A DNA stretch of 64,000 bases from Arcuatula senhousia (GCA_963971305.1 OZ020308.1:26999275-27063274); one strand, 5' to 3'. Counted from the stretch's first letter, positions 34,226 to 45,453 are shown. The notes: generated from the letters alone by a model not told the origin. Translations and numbers: made by a program.

Positions 34226-35151
34226 GCTTTACTTCCGGGAAGGATATATATCTCTGGATTTGACCACCTTTCCATAGGCACAGTGTTAAACTCATTTGAG
34301 GTGATTCATTTCAAGCACAATTTACTAAAAAATAAAATGATATTTTATACTACAGAAAATTATTTTAACAAATATAAACACTGGCCTTTCCAACAAGACA
34401 TTTTGTGGTAGAATTTATCTTAATTTATTTGTGACTTTCATGGTGATGTCATGCCGGAAATGGACTTAGATTTGTGATTTTAATATATAAAAACTATTTT
34501 TGTATTTTTATGGTCTTAAATATTTTTGTCTCACTTTTTGTACAAAAACATGTTATAAAATTCTTGTCAAAATTGGTTATCACATTTTAAGATTAATTAT
34601 TTATTTTCTCTTAGGTTAGATTTAGATTAAAATTGAATATTATTACGCAATGCCCATTATTGTTATTGTGTTCGAGAAAATCTTGTTTGAATAACATAGT
34701 ACTTTTATTGTATTACTAAGTTGCGAACTAATCCATTATTAAGTTGTAAGATAGATATATATTTTTTTTGTGTTATTGAATGTGGTCAGTTTGGAGTCAG
34801 CGCTTTGACCTGACGCATCCGAATTCGTGAATAAATCTATTGTTGGAATTTTACATTGCTTATATATTGTTTTGTCGTGGAAAGTCTTGTACCGTTGCCC
34901 CCAAACATTTAAATCCATATTAGAACTTTTACTATCGGAAAACGTTCCCCGTAACACAATTCAACAAAAACCTCTCGCACAAGAAAATATCAGCATCACA
35001 GTGGGCTGAAAAGGGGTCTTATCACAACCCATCCTTTATTTCTTTCGTGTTAAGCGTTATCTAATATTATCTAATTTATACTAGCAGAAAACTTTCTTTA
35101 GAATATGTTTTTTTTTCTTAACCTTTGTCGCCAGAATGTTCTTTTTTCATC

Positions 35152-35522
35152 AAAGAAGCAGAGGTACCAATGGGGTATCCTAATGTCAAAAGTCCGAAAG
35201 GGCAGAGACTAAACCAGTAAACACAAACAAGAACGGGACAAAAACAGACAACACGTAAAACATGGAAACACAAAACAACTGAATATCAATCAACAACGCG
35301 AACTCCAGTCGAAACAAGAGTGAACTCAGGTGCTCCGGAAGAGTAAGCAGTTCCTGCTTGCTATAGCACACCCGTCGCGTTGCCAATAGTCCATTCAGCG
35401 TGTCAAATCCAGTAAAGGAAGACAAAACAACGCCCTATGACAAACCAACATCTGCACTCATCTGAGAGATCGAAATCCCATATTTGTCTATAAGTGCATG
35501 ATGTCTTCCGTAAAATTTCTTA
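35152..35522 (-). mobile_element. PLE 3' terminus (family P2)
   Basis: The P2 3' UTR beginning at gaagcagaggtaccaatggg and the last codons of the RT protein (KYGISISQMSADVG, KKFYGRHH). Truncated 5' at ~35522. Confidence 0.7.
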
Positions 35523-35873
35523 AAAAGTCATATTAAAAATATTTTAGGGAAAACAACATGACATCCCTACCTATCAAGTAAAATGGTCGATCCCTAACAA
35601 AAATGCTGAGGCCTTAGTTCATAGAAATATGAAGATCTTGATGGTTGTAACAAAAATTGTTGGATTCCATTAGAATATACATTAGATAAGTAAAACTAAT
35701 ACGTGTCAATGCGCGTGTTCCAAGGAGTGGCGACACAAAGTCGAAAAGGCAAAATTATGATTTTAATTTCTTCTCATTTGCTTAAATTATATAGATGAAG
35801 AACACGAATAAATAAATTAAAAAGAATAACTAAAATAGTTTAAAAAGATAAATCTATTTAAAAGTAACAAAAA

Positions 35874-35879
35874 TTTATT
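35874..35879 (-). promoter_or_regulatory. Polyadenylation signal AATAAA
   Basis: Minus-strand AATAAA lies ~75 bp after the stop of the 35953-36501 frame, as expected for its 3' end. Confidence 0.4.
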
Positions 35880-35952
35880 AAAGCAGCAGCAAGACTTCAC
35901 TGAATGGACAAACATGATCTACATGTCTTTTTCAAAATCACAACAGAGTTCA

Positions 35953-36501
35953 CTAAAACCATCCTTTAAAGGCACTACTATACCAATACAGATTGTCATA
36001 TGCGATGTAAGAAAATACATCTTTCCCAAATGCTTTGCAATTACTATTCAAATAATAGTACCTATCACCAAGTGCATTTACGTTATCAAGCCACCTTATC
36101 AAATCACCGACGGTTTTTCCACGTCCTGTAGAGTCTTTCGTTACTACGCCTAATGGATCTCTTCTCTTTCCCCTGCAATTTCCACGTACGGCTTCGTGCC
36201 TTTTGCTTCTTTGTATTACAATTGCATCTGAGAATTTTTCAATAGAATACCACCAATTCTTTGTTTGAAAAATAACGAATAAGTGATACGCTAAAAGAGA
36301 TGTTATTTGCCAACCACTTAACTTTGATTTAAGGGACATAACTCTGGTGATTTCTTCATTAAAATCAATCAGTTCAGCAAGCTTTTGAACAAATTCATCC
36401 TTTGTAAAGCCATATACGTTGCCGTTGCCCTGATCGTCGACTTCAGGGTCGAAATAAAGCATTGCTTCCCAATCCGATCCCTTTTTTGCCCATCCCAGCA
36501 A
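35953..36501 (-). CDS. Small LRAT/NlpC-like (papain-fold) protein, paralogue 2
   Basis: Paralogue of 19819-20355 with matching blocks: LYFDPEVDD, LKSKLSGWQITS, YHLFVIFQTKNWWYSIEK, IQRSKRHEAV, GKTVGDLIRWLD and NSNCKAFGKDVFSYIAYDN. The putative His (YHLF) and Cys (NCK) of the permuted papain-like pair are kept, but the second His of NCKHF is Ala. The open frame starts at TTG, not ATG. An ATG at 36494-36492 lies one frame off, separated by a run of six A, and removing one A would align it with paralogue 1. Either that is a frameshift or sequencing slip, or translation starts at the internal Met before LYFDPE. Function inferred only from fold motifs. Confidence 0.65.
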   Translation of the reverse strand: MLGWAKKGSDWEAMLYFDPEVDDQGNGNVYGFTKDEFVQKLAELIDFNEEITRVMSLKSKLSGWQITSLLAYHLFVIFQTKNWWYSIEKFSDAIVIQRSKRHEAVRGNCRGKRRDPLGVVTKDSTGRGKTVGDLIRWLDNVNALGDRYYYLNSNCKAFGKDVFSYIAYDNLYWYSSAFKGWF

Positions 36502-36839
36502 CTTGATTTAGACTTTGAATAACAACTTGACATTGTAGAACTTTTATCTGAAATTTCAGAATAAATGTCTATTATAATGAGCTACTAAATGATATTGCTC
36601 ACATTTAAAACATAATATTTTTGACAAGAGTATCAACGGACATGATGCCCAGTATTGCAAAATGTTCTTTTTACAATTAATAAATCATCACGTCATTCAT
36701 TTCTTTAATTCCTCAAAAATGAGATTACAATGACCATTTTATATAAACATCAACATCAATAAATGTTAAGTATAAACTACATGTATATTACACTATTTTT
36801 AGAAACAGTTTGAATAGAAAGTATAATTATATACATTAA

Positions 36840-37427
36840 TAATGATTTGACACAATTAGGTGCAATGGGTTATGCATGTATATCATGCATCGCAACAAGC
36901 CGGCTATATCTGGCTGAGCATTGAACTAAATGGGTATAACAAAGTTTTCTGAATGTTACAAATTCAGAGTCCTCTAATTCTGTGTTTGGTCGTTTTCCAA
37001 GTAGAATTTGGTACAAATCTTCTTCGCAGTAGTAAGAGAGTTCTTGGTACAGTGACACATCAAAGTTTTCGATAACAATATCGGACCATACATCGCGTAA
37101 ATCGCTAGTACTAGTGCAGCTACATGAAATATGCAAAAATAGATCTCGAAACAAACAATTACATATAAGACAGGACTGTTCAGAAAGTTCGGGTGTATCA
37201 CATAATAGTTTCGTTATAAAATACGAAGTCCTTATTTCATAGAAGGTTTTGGCTGAAGTCCAGTAATCCGCAAACTTAACAGAGGTATGAATATTTCGAA
37301 ATCGAGAGAAGTCCATTTGGTTTCTTGTGCGTTGTTCCCAATCTTCCGTCTGCACTTCATTAATTTTTGTATTAACTATCTTTTTCCAGGCATGTTTCAA
37401 AGGAAAATAACCGTCATCACGTTGATG
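36840..37427 (-). pseudogene. LINE ORF2 3' end, 5'-truncated copy
   Basis: The minus frame (DDGYFPLKHAWKKIV, DFSRFRNIHTSV, YFITKLLCDTPELS, a CLIC ... H ... C cluster, LYQILLGKRP, ending YSRLV) aligns with the C-terminal third of the LINE frame at 49885-51102. The frame is open from 37427 to 36870. The RT domain is gone, as is usual for 5'-truncated LINE insertions. Confidence 0.7.
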
Positions 37428-38284
37428 TCAAAGTTCTAATTATGTGATAACTGTAATTTGGTTACCCTGATGCATAAATAGATAATGTTTTATGATGATG
37501 GTACATGTATAACTTCTTCTTAAAACATAACATGAACCTGTGGGTAAACCTAGGTATAAAATTCCTTCGAATTCTTGGTCTTATCTATCGCACATGACGT
37601 TGGTAGGACAGAGTAAAACTTTATGGTTATTTTGTAGTTCATGTTCTGATGTATATGTGAATCAGGATTTATGATGGTTTCATATTTATTGAAAGAAATG
37701 TAACTGAAAGATCGTCACTCTGGATGTTTCAGATTTTAAGTCAGATTTCGGAACTTTTCTAGACCTTACCCACAAAAAGAAACGATACCAAAATTTATAA
37801 AGTACACATGTAAACGCGTGGTTGACTTCTCAAAAAGTAACTTAACACGGATTCAAATAAAAACGTCCAGTTTTAACTTTTAAAGTTACACTAATTCAAG
37901 AGCTTAAAAGTGGAAAACAACTGTTTGATCTTTAGGGCGATGAAAGGACGATATTATGCTTATTTCATTGTAAGCATTGCATGAGCGCCATTTTTGGAAA
38001 ACACTTCTCTGGCACATCGATTGCCTGTTTGAAATCAAATTCATAATTGGGTTAGTTCAGCATAAGCTGCGAAAAAAATGAACCAGTTTTGAGAACGGAC
38101 ATGAGTAAAACGGCGGCTTTGACGTTGCAACGTGTTTCGTCGTTGACGTGTACGGGAGTGATTTTTAATAGTAAATGTTCGTGAAAAATGATTCATCAGA
38201 CTTGGTTTTATCGGGTTTGAATAACAAATTTGGATTTCAACGTCATTGAAAATGCAAAGAAACCGCGAAATTCGAATGACACGG

Positions 38285-38527
38285 TCGTTAACAAATTTGG
38301 TCGAAGCTAGCAAAAGACAATCCGAGAGAATTTTGGGCAAAAATTAAATCGAAACACCTTTCGAACTGTGCAGTAAACCCGTCGGACATGTTCGATCATT
38401 TTAGAAGTATTCTTGGAAGTGAAGAACAAGACCTTTTACAGGATATCAGAACCGCGTTAAAGATATGACTATAGACGATACAATCTGTGAATGCCTAGAC
38501 AATCCTATAGCAGAATCGGAAGTTTAA
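38285..38527 (+). pseudogene. LINE ORF2 fragment (EN-RT linker)
   Basis: Plus-strand frames read NPREFWAKIKSKHLSNCAVN, PSDMFDHFRSILG and, after a stop and frame change, ICECLDNPIAESEV. This pattern of REFW, then a HF..L segment and an acidic stretch leading to a final helix, precedes the RT domain in many LINE ORF2 proteins. Neither endonuclease nor RT is present. Clade unknown. Confidence 0.5.
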
Positions 38528-38855
38528 GTAAATAATAAAATATCAAAATGAAGTTACATTGTATGATCCATTCAAGAACTAATTGTGGGCAACAAATGTT
38601 CTTACTTTCAGTTTCTTATCGTTCCACAAAAATAGTGTAAGCAGGAAGGTATTATTTCTAAAAATAGAATTATGACGTATCAGTTCATTATGCTACATGT
38701 AGTTGTTTTGAGCAGGTAAATTTAAGTGGTTTTTTCAACAGCTTCTTCGCATTTGCTATTCAATTTGGTACTGCAATTCCTAAATGAATTAGTTGAAACC
38801 GAGTCATGCAGCCGTACAATTTAATTGTCATTTGGAGAATTTTAAGACCTTATAA

Positions 38856-39130
38856 GGGGACGATCATTTGATTCTGAGTTGAGGCTGGCAATTAAGGTCG
38901 AGCCAGATTACTGGTATTTGTTTTCTAAATGTTGTGGGGCAGAAAATTAATTTTCACCGCTTCTTATTTTCTATAAACCATAAGAATCTTGGGGCTGATT
39001 TTTTTCATGAAGGTACAGTTAAAGGCCAGATTATTTATTTCCAATTTTTCCCGGTCAGAATATTTTTTTAACATGCAAAATTGCCAGGCCCACCTTAAAA
39101 TTTTTTTTCCGTGAATTGTGATTTGTTGAA
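38856..39130. mobile_element. Diverged Harbinger-like MITE relic
   Basis: It starts ggggacgatcatttgattct and carries T-run blocks (gcttcttattttc, gattttttttcatg, agaatatttttttaac) like the element at 45174-45453. No matching right terminus is found, so it is truncated or only superficially similar. Confidence 0.3.
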
Positions 39131-39675
39131 ATATTTTTCTTAATCTCAAAAAACCAAACACTAGTGACTAGACTCTCCTTCAATTTTACACAGTGATAAC
39201 AGATATATTTAAGATGTGCGCCTCACTTTTTAGAATCATTTCGTAATTCCGTTTGGAAATTAAGGGTCCTAAAGGGGCCAAATAAGCGATTTTTTAATTT
39301 GTTTCCACGACAACTTCTGTTCTGGTTTACAAAATGATATGAACATTACAGTAATGTTACTTACAATAACAGCATGGGTGTTTGGTCAAGTCGACACAGT
39401 GTGTTCTTTAGTTAGATACCAAGTGTGTCATTGAACCGCCACGAAACTAGACTGGAGTTGTAAACAAACACACACACATTTGAGCGATTGCAAGGCCAGA
39501 TATGCAGATGGGCACACAACGGGATAAGATGAGATCATTACAAGAGGCTGAACTGATAAAAAGTAATGTAATGGTAGGGCGAAATACGACTAACGTCCCT
39601 CAAACAGGTGTGTTTGTCTCATATTTTATGTTTAACTTAAAGACGAAAACGACTATTCTTATTTCAATCATAATT

Positions 39676-39862
39676 TGAGCCTATAGAATCGAATAGAATA
39701 TAATTTTTCGTGGTGGCCACCTTCCATGTATTCATCCACTTTCTTTTCGTGTTCGTCCTTGTATCGGATCATCACTTGTCCAATAAAGTCACTCAACGGA
39801 TAGAACTGTTCTCTGGTGTAAGTCTCTTCGTCCTCAGACAAGTCGTCAGTCTTGGAATTGGT
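39676..39862 (-). other. Candidate coding exon of unknown gene
   Basis: The minus frame from ~39862 reads SKTDDLSEDEETYTREQFY, then PLSDFIGQVMIRYKDEHEK and KVDEYMEGG before a stop at 39676. The charged, non-repetitive composition looks like real protein, unlike surrounding frames. An AAG|GTGGCC at ~39724 could be a donor. I do not recognise the family. It may be linked to the broken gene copy at 40060-40255 on the same strand. Confidence 0.3.
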
Positions 39863-40059
39863 CAGGGAATAACTTAGTTACAAGCCTAATACCGTGTGGA
39901 ATTACCTCCCTTTAATTTACTGGAAGCAAAGTGGCCGACGAGATTCAAGATGGCGAACCGAAAAAGTATATGATGTCATAGACAGTTGCAGAACATCCAA
40001 CTTTCAGATTACTGTCTTCTGGGAAATTAAAGAAATTGTAAACCATTCCAGGGTGCAAT

Positions 40060-40255
40060 ATGGTACCAGTACCAATAAAGATCGTCCAATGCAGGATATG
40101 AAAAGGTCATTCGCAAAGTTTTTCAATTTCTACAGTTGTACTAGTATTTGTCACACAGCGCGTCGATGTCATCAAGCCAATTTAAAACTGTCCGATGTTT
40201 CCTAGGTCCCTTGAATACCATGTAGTTCTTTAGAGCATGTTTGCAAAACTTTGTA
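40060..40255 (-). pseudogene. Broken third copy of LRAT/NlpC-like family
   Basis: The minus strand reads KHRTVLNWLDDIDALCDKY, a stop in place of the next residues, then a damaged NC.. region and PALDDLYWY. This aligns with GKTVGDLIRWLDNVNALGDRY ... YDNLYWY of the 35953-36501 protein. Only the C-terminal third is recognisable, and the cysteine motif is interrupted by stops. Confidence 0.55.
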
Positions 40256-41783
40256 TTCTTCAGGGTTAGATTTTTTTAAATTGTGTTCGGCGTAATGATT
40301 TGTCAACAACAAACAATTCTGCGCAAATGTTTATTGGATCGGAGTTGTAAGATTGCTCTTGTAGTGGTTATGGCCCGTACATTTGAAAAACAGGTGTTTG
40401 TTTTCGTGTGTTTTTCCTACAGAAAGATATTGCAAAAGACTGTATTTCTTTACTTTTCCATTAAATCTTAAGCATTCCATCCTTTTTGTCCGAGTTGGTA
40501 CATTTTGTGCAATGCAAAGATAGATATTCTTATTCTTACAAGCGTTTTGGACAGACATGTTAAGATATTTAATAGAATCTATGATCCATGGGTACCTTTA
40601 TAAGCCGCAAGTTGTTGAAAATAAGAGAGGAAGTCAGTTCTGAGACAGATATTAGGCAAATTGAAAATGAAGCATTGATGATTTTGAACATTTGTGAAAA
40701 TTGCCACCTAGAGTATTGGGTAATGGAAAATGTGACTTTCAATTTTTGTAAATTTTTATTTTCTAAAAGTGCAACTAATAGCCAAGGCACAATGACCTTT
40801 AAGGCTTTTTTACCTGCTTTTGATATTTGAAGAATAAATGAAATAAAATCTATAAAACTTTAAATATCTGAGGTTTGATTTTGAGCTAAACTGTTGTGGG
40901 AAAGAAATGTGACAATGGTGTGTGAATTAGCCCTTGTAAACTGTAAAGGTTAATTAAAGACGATGAACATCACAGGGATGAAAAACTAAACATGAAATAA
41001 TAATGAGAAACAAAATATGCGAGTTGGGTAGGAAACAAAGGAAACAGAAAATTTTGAAGACCACAAGGAAAAGGGAGATATGGGTGAGGCGGAAAATCCA
41101 GCATATGCGATGCACTACTAGTAATGGCGTGTAAGTCGGTCATTTTGATAACCCTAAAAAAAATATTTGGCAAAGGAAGTCTGCCACGAAGGACAGTTAG
41201 TTACACCATCTTTTTCTAGCTATTGGGTTTTGACAAAAATGAATTGTTTCTTTGAGACTCGCTCCAAAATTAGCCTTTCCCCTCCAAAACGTTCAATGCA
41301 TTGCATCTATGTTTATATTTCCCCAATTTGAAGAAACAATTATTTAGCTAAAAACAGAAATAAAAGTACATAGAACCATTTAAATCCCTTTACTGTTGGG
41401 ACTAACCCATTTGCCAAGGACTTGTTTATTTTAAAGTAGATCTAAGAAAATGTAATGAAATGTTTTATACTTAACATTTGTTATTTTGATAGGGATATAA
41501 ATGATCAATCCATATCCATTTTTGGTTTTATACTTTACAATTCCTATTTGTGTATCACCCAATTTATCGGTTCAGTAGGTGACGTAGCATTTAAATACAT
41601 CGGTCGCCATAAAAGCACTTCTAAACAAAAACATAAAGTCACACTTTGTCACTTGGGTGTTATCGAGAAAAATAATATAGGAATATTGCAGTTACTTACA
41701 ACTAGCTAAGAGGCATTTATCTACTGATGTTAAAAAATCAAATTACAGATACCAAAATGCGGGTATAAACGGTTAATTTGGAT

Positions 41784-41829
41784 ATGCAATATATCGATAT
41801 TTCAAGGAGTAACCTCTCATCAGTAGCAT
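41784..41829 (-). ncRNA. Hammerhead-like ribozyme, second family, unit 1
   Basis: Minus strand: ATGCTA, CTGATGA, stem II GAGG/CCTT with loop TTACT, GAAA, stem III ATA/TAT around TCGA, cleavage triplet ATA, then TTGCAT. Stem I pairs ATGCTA with TTGCAT with one mismatch, and outer GATTT/AAATT can pair beyond an internal loop. All core positions fit. Confidence 0.6.
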
Positions 41830-42178
41830 TTAAATCAAAACATTGGAAGGTCAAATTCCAAAACTGATGACAACAAAAAGTACTCAAAACCAAAACGTCC
41901 GAACAAGGAAGCCAAATCCAGCATCAAGGATATCGACCGTGTGCATTACAAGGAAAGAAACCTGGTGTTTTAAACAATTTTGAATTAAAAAATCGGAAGT
42001 TTAAGCAACAAAAATATTATTAGATATTTTATGGTAAATCGTGTCAGACAAGTCTGACGACTAGGCTTATGACTTTCCTCATGGACCTCTGGTCCACCTG
42101 GTCCACCAGAGGCGGTTATTGCCCAGTGATTCCAAAATTACAAATACCAAAACGCGGGTATAAACGGTTAATTTGGAT

Positions 42179-42224
42179 ATGCGATATATCGATATTTCAA
42201 GGAGTAATCTTTCATCAGTAGCAT
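42179..42224 (-). ncRNA. Hammerhead-like ribozyme, second family, unit 2
   Basis: Same order with CTGATGA, GAAA and ATA intact. Stem II is shortened (AAG/CTT plus an A-C mismatch) and stem I has a mismatch. Activity doubtful. Confidence 0.5.
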
Positions 42225-42533
42225 TTAAATCAAAACATTGGAAGGTCAAACTCCAAAACTGTTGAAAACGAAAAGTACTCAAAACCAAAACGTTTAAACA
42301 AGGAAACCAAATTCAGCACCAAGGATATCGACCGAGTGCATTACAAGGAAAGAAACCTGGTGTTTTTAACAATTTTGAATTTAAAAAATGGAAATTTCAG
42401 CAACAAAATTTTTAGAAATTTTATGGTAAATCGTGTCAGACAAGTCTGACGACCAGGCTTGTGATTTCCCTCGGGGACCTCTAGTCCACCAGCAGTTGTT
42501 ACCAAAACGCGGGTATAAACGGTTAATTTGGAT

Positions 42534-42579
42534 ATCCTATATATCGATATTTCAAGGAGTAAACTCTCATCAGTAGCAT
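42534..42579 (-). ncRNA. Hammerhead-like ribozyme, second family, unit 3
   Basis: CTGATGA, GAAA and stem III retained. Stem I is ATGCTA against TAGGAT with a G-G mismatch, and stem II is altered (GAG/CTC). Activity doubtful. Confidence 0.45.
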
Positions 42580-43325
42580 TTAAAGCAAAACATTGGAAGG
42601 TCAAATTCCAAAACTGTTGAAAACGAAAAGTTCTCAAACCAAAACGTTCGAACAAGGAAGCCAAATCCAGCACCGAGGATATCGACCATGTGCATTACAA
42701 GGAACAAAATTTCAATATTTATACAAAACAAGAGGCTCCCAGGAGCCTGAATCGCTCACCTGGTCTCGATGGCAACCCTATGAAGACTTTTGTATAGCTA
42801 AACGAGCTGAATGTTTAAGCATGAAAAAAGCTTTCTCTATCTGCAATAGTTTTCATTTTAAAAGGGCAAAAACACTATTATTCAACTTTTAAGGGACTGT
42901 ATATAAGGGGTTATCTGACAACTACGACCCTATGGAGACTTTTGTAGAGCTAAATGAGCTGAATATTTAAGCAAGCAACAGCTTTTTTCCATCTGCAATA
43001 GTTTTTTTCATTCTATAGGCCAAAACAATATTTTTTCTCTTTTAAGGGGCTGTTACCCCTATAAGGGGTCATCCGACAACTTCGACTATATGAAGACTTT
43101 TATAGAGCTAATGAGTTGATCATTTAAGCAAGCAACAGCTTTTCTCTATCTCCAATAGTTTTCATTCTGTAGGCCAAAAACACTATTTTTCGCCTTTAAG
43201 GGGCTGTAACCCCTATAAGAAGTCATCTGAATTTTTGACCCTATAAAGACTTTTGTAGAGCTAAATGAACTGAATATTTAAGCAAGCAACATCTTTTCTC
43301 TATCTGCAATAGTTTTGATTCTATA

Positions 43326-44167
43326 CAGATGGGTCCAAACCTAACCTGTATGCGAACCAGACTTATAAAGCGGACCAGAAATCTGGTCCAGGTCTGCTTT
43401 TTTCTAGTCTGGTTTGGTTTGAGTGAACCTAGGTCTGCTCTCAAGTTCACTTCGAAAGTAAACTTAGCCCTAGGTCTGGTTCACTCTGACCTCAAGCAGA
43501 CCAAGAATTATAAAATTCTGACCACTCCTTGAGTGGACCAAACATAGAGCAGACCATACATAGGTCTGGTCCACTTTTGGTTATCTATTAAAGCAGACCA
43601 GACTTAGAGCAGACTAAACGCAGGTTTGGTCCGCTGTAAGTCTGGTCCACTTTTGGTTATCTATTGAAAGCAGACCATACAAGACTTAGAGCAGACCAGT
43701 CATAGGTCTAGTCTGCTCTAAAACCACTTTTGGTTATCTAGTGAAAGCAGACCAGACCAGATTTAGAGCAGACCAAACTTTGGTCTGGTCTGCTCTAAGT
43801 CTGGTCCACTTTTGGTTATCTATTGAAAGCAGACCAGACCAGACTTAGAGCAAACTAACCTTAGGTCTGGTCTGCCTAAGGTCTGGTCCACTCTTGGTCC
43901 ACTATTGAAAGCAGACCAGCCCAGACTTAGAGCAGACAAAAATAAGGTATGGTTCACTCTTTGATCACTATTGAAAGCAGACCAGATTAGAATTTAACTG
44001 AACCAGACTTGTGGTTATGTCTGGTCTGCTTTCTAACCAAACCAAACCAGAAAAGTGGACCTAAGTCTGCTACTTGGTTTGGTCAAGAGAACTAAACCAG
44101 ACCAGAAAAGCGAACCACAGGTCCGCTCTAAGTTCACTTTTGTACAGCTTAGGTTTGGCCTCATCTG
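43326..44167. mobile_element. CAGAT-type TIR transposon made of subterminal repeats
   Basis: An 842-bp insert whose ends are inverted: cagatgggtccaaacctaac at the left, and the reverse complement of cagatgaggccaaacctaag at the right. It is flanked by TA on both sides. Sister core repeats give the empty site tctataggcc, so a TA target duplication is directly shown. That fits the Tc1/mariner superfamily, but the termini are unusual. The whole interior is ~80-bp repeats built from agcagaccagac and ctggtccacttttggttat. No transposase. Confidence 0.75.
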
Positions 44168-44802
44168 TAGGCCAAAAACACTATTTTTGGCCTTTAAGGG
44201 GCTGTAACCCCTATAAGGGTAATCTAACAACTTTGACTTTATGGAGACTTTTGTAGAGCTAAATGAGTTGAACATTTAAGCAAGCAACAGCTTTTCTCTA
44301 TCTGCGATATATTTCATTCTAAAAGCCAAAAACACTATTTTTCGCCATTAAGGGGCTGTAACCCCTATAAGGGGTCATCCGACAACTTCGACCTTATGGA
44401 GACTTTTGTAGAGCTTAATGATCTGAACATTTAAGCAAGCAACAGCAAAAGTTTTCAATCTATAGGGCAAAAACATGAAAAAAACGCTTTTTTTTACCTT
44501 TAAAGGGCCATAACCCCTATCAAGGTCAGGTGACTTCGACCCAAGGGAGACTTTTGTAGAGCTTTTGATTCTGAAGTGTTTTAGATACTTCAGATTTTTT
44601 TCTATCTGTTATGGTTGCTGAGTTACAAGCCATTTTAAGTGATTTTACCCTATGTTCTATTTTTAGTAACAGCGGAAATGTTTTTTATTGAATCATTTTA
44701 AAATGAGGATTGTTTGTTGCCAACATGTCTTATATCATTCCTGCTAAGTTTCAGTTAAATTAGTTCAGTGGTTTTAAAGAAGAATATTTTTGAAATTGTT
44801 AA

Positions 44803-44863
44803 CGGACGACGGACGACAGACGACAGACGACGGACGACGACAGACGACGGACGACGACGGACG
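44803..44863. repeat. GAC/GACA microsatellite
   Basis: About 60 bp of cggacgacggacgacaga-type repeats near the right end of the pearl-like element. Confidence 0.75.
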
Positions 44864-45173
44864 CATAGTGATGGCATAAGCTCACATGGCCTTTGGCCAG
44901 GTGAGCTAAAAACAAAAAAAATAAGATTTTACTTATTAAACTTCCAACTTGCATCCTTTCTTTGATAAGCCAAACTACCATGTCAGTGCCTTATAAACAA
45001 CATTTCCGAAAAAAAATCAGGATGTGATATTCCTTTTACAATCAAAAATCGATATCCGAGATAAGCGCAAATTTGAAAATATTGTGCGATTAAATCAGAT
45101 ATCCGAGATAAGCACAGTTTCCGATGTAGTCGAATGTACTATGTAATTAAGGTTACAATTGCGCAAATGCTAA

Positions 45174-45453
45174 GGCACCGACCATTTGATTTCCTGGGGG
45201 GGGGTTGGGCTGGGATTTTCACCCGAGCCGGGAATTTTTTTTCGGCCGCTGCGCGGGCCAGCTTATTTTTTCCCATACACTCAATGCTAGAAGATTTTGT
45301 TCAGAAAGTCTCTTTTTTCTGATGCGCAAAATGAGGGCCACATTATTTTTTTCGCCCTATAAGCTGGCTAGACTAATTTGGCCAAAAGTCAGAGCTAGAA
45401 TATTTTTTTTGTAAAATCCCAGGCCCCCTTCAGTAAATCAAATAGTCGGTGCC
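45174..45453. mobile_element. PIF/Harbinger-type MITE
   Basis: A 280-bp element with terminal inverted repeats ggcaccgaccatttgattt at the left and aaatcaaatagtcggtgcc at the right, flanked by TAA on both sides. A paralogous empty site, caaatgctaacaatgcattt, occurs at 46755. This proves the insertion and its 3-bp TAA duplication, the hallmark of PIF/Harbinger. The interior has T-rich runs and no transposase. Confidence 0.85.

Larger units (their letters stand above)
41750..42720 (-). mobile_element. Second tandem family with hammerhead-like core
   Basis: About 2.7 diverged head-to-tail units, with intervals of 395 and 355 bp measured at gcgggtataaacggttaat (41760, 42154, 42511). Other landmarks are catcagtagcatttaaa and gtcagacaagtctgacga. 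Each unit has, on the minus strand, CTGATGA, a stem II, GAAA and a short A/T stem III followed by ATA, the hammerhead order. The sequence is unrelated to the 357-bp units outside the ribozyme. The third unit ends where a pearl-like element begins (~42720). No protein frame is supported. I read it as a second, older retrozyme-like family. Confidence 0.6.
42729..44909. mobile_element. Pearl/Helentron-like element with core repeats and GAC microsatellite
   Basis: The left end acaagaggctcccaggagcc forms a small hairpin and is followed by gctcacctggtc. The right end is a stem aagctcacatggcc/ggccaggtgagct followed by CTAA. Core repeats of ~150-157 bp (marker gagacttttgtagagcta) recur before and after a nested DNA transposon at 43326-44167. 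A GAC microsatellite precedes the end. Core repeats, microsatellite and terminal hairpin are the architecture of bivalve pearl-type non-autonomous Helitron relatives. No coding capacity. Confidence 0.7.

Noticed and set aside
38190..38225. Minus-strand CTGATGA near 38195 as a hammerhead
   Set aside because: Downstream sequence lacks GAAA and stem II.
40588..40830. 80-codon plus-strand frame
   Set aside because: Some helical-looking segments but no homologue recognised and no splice or polyA context; too short to support.
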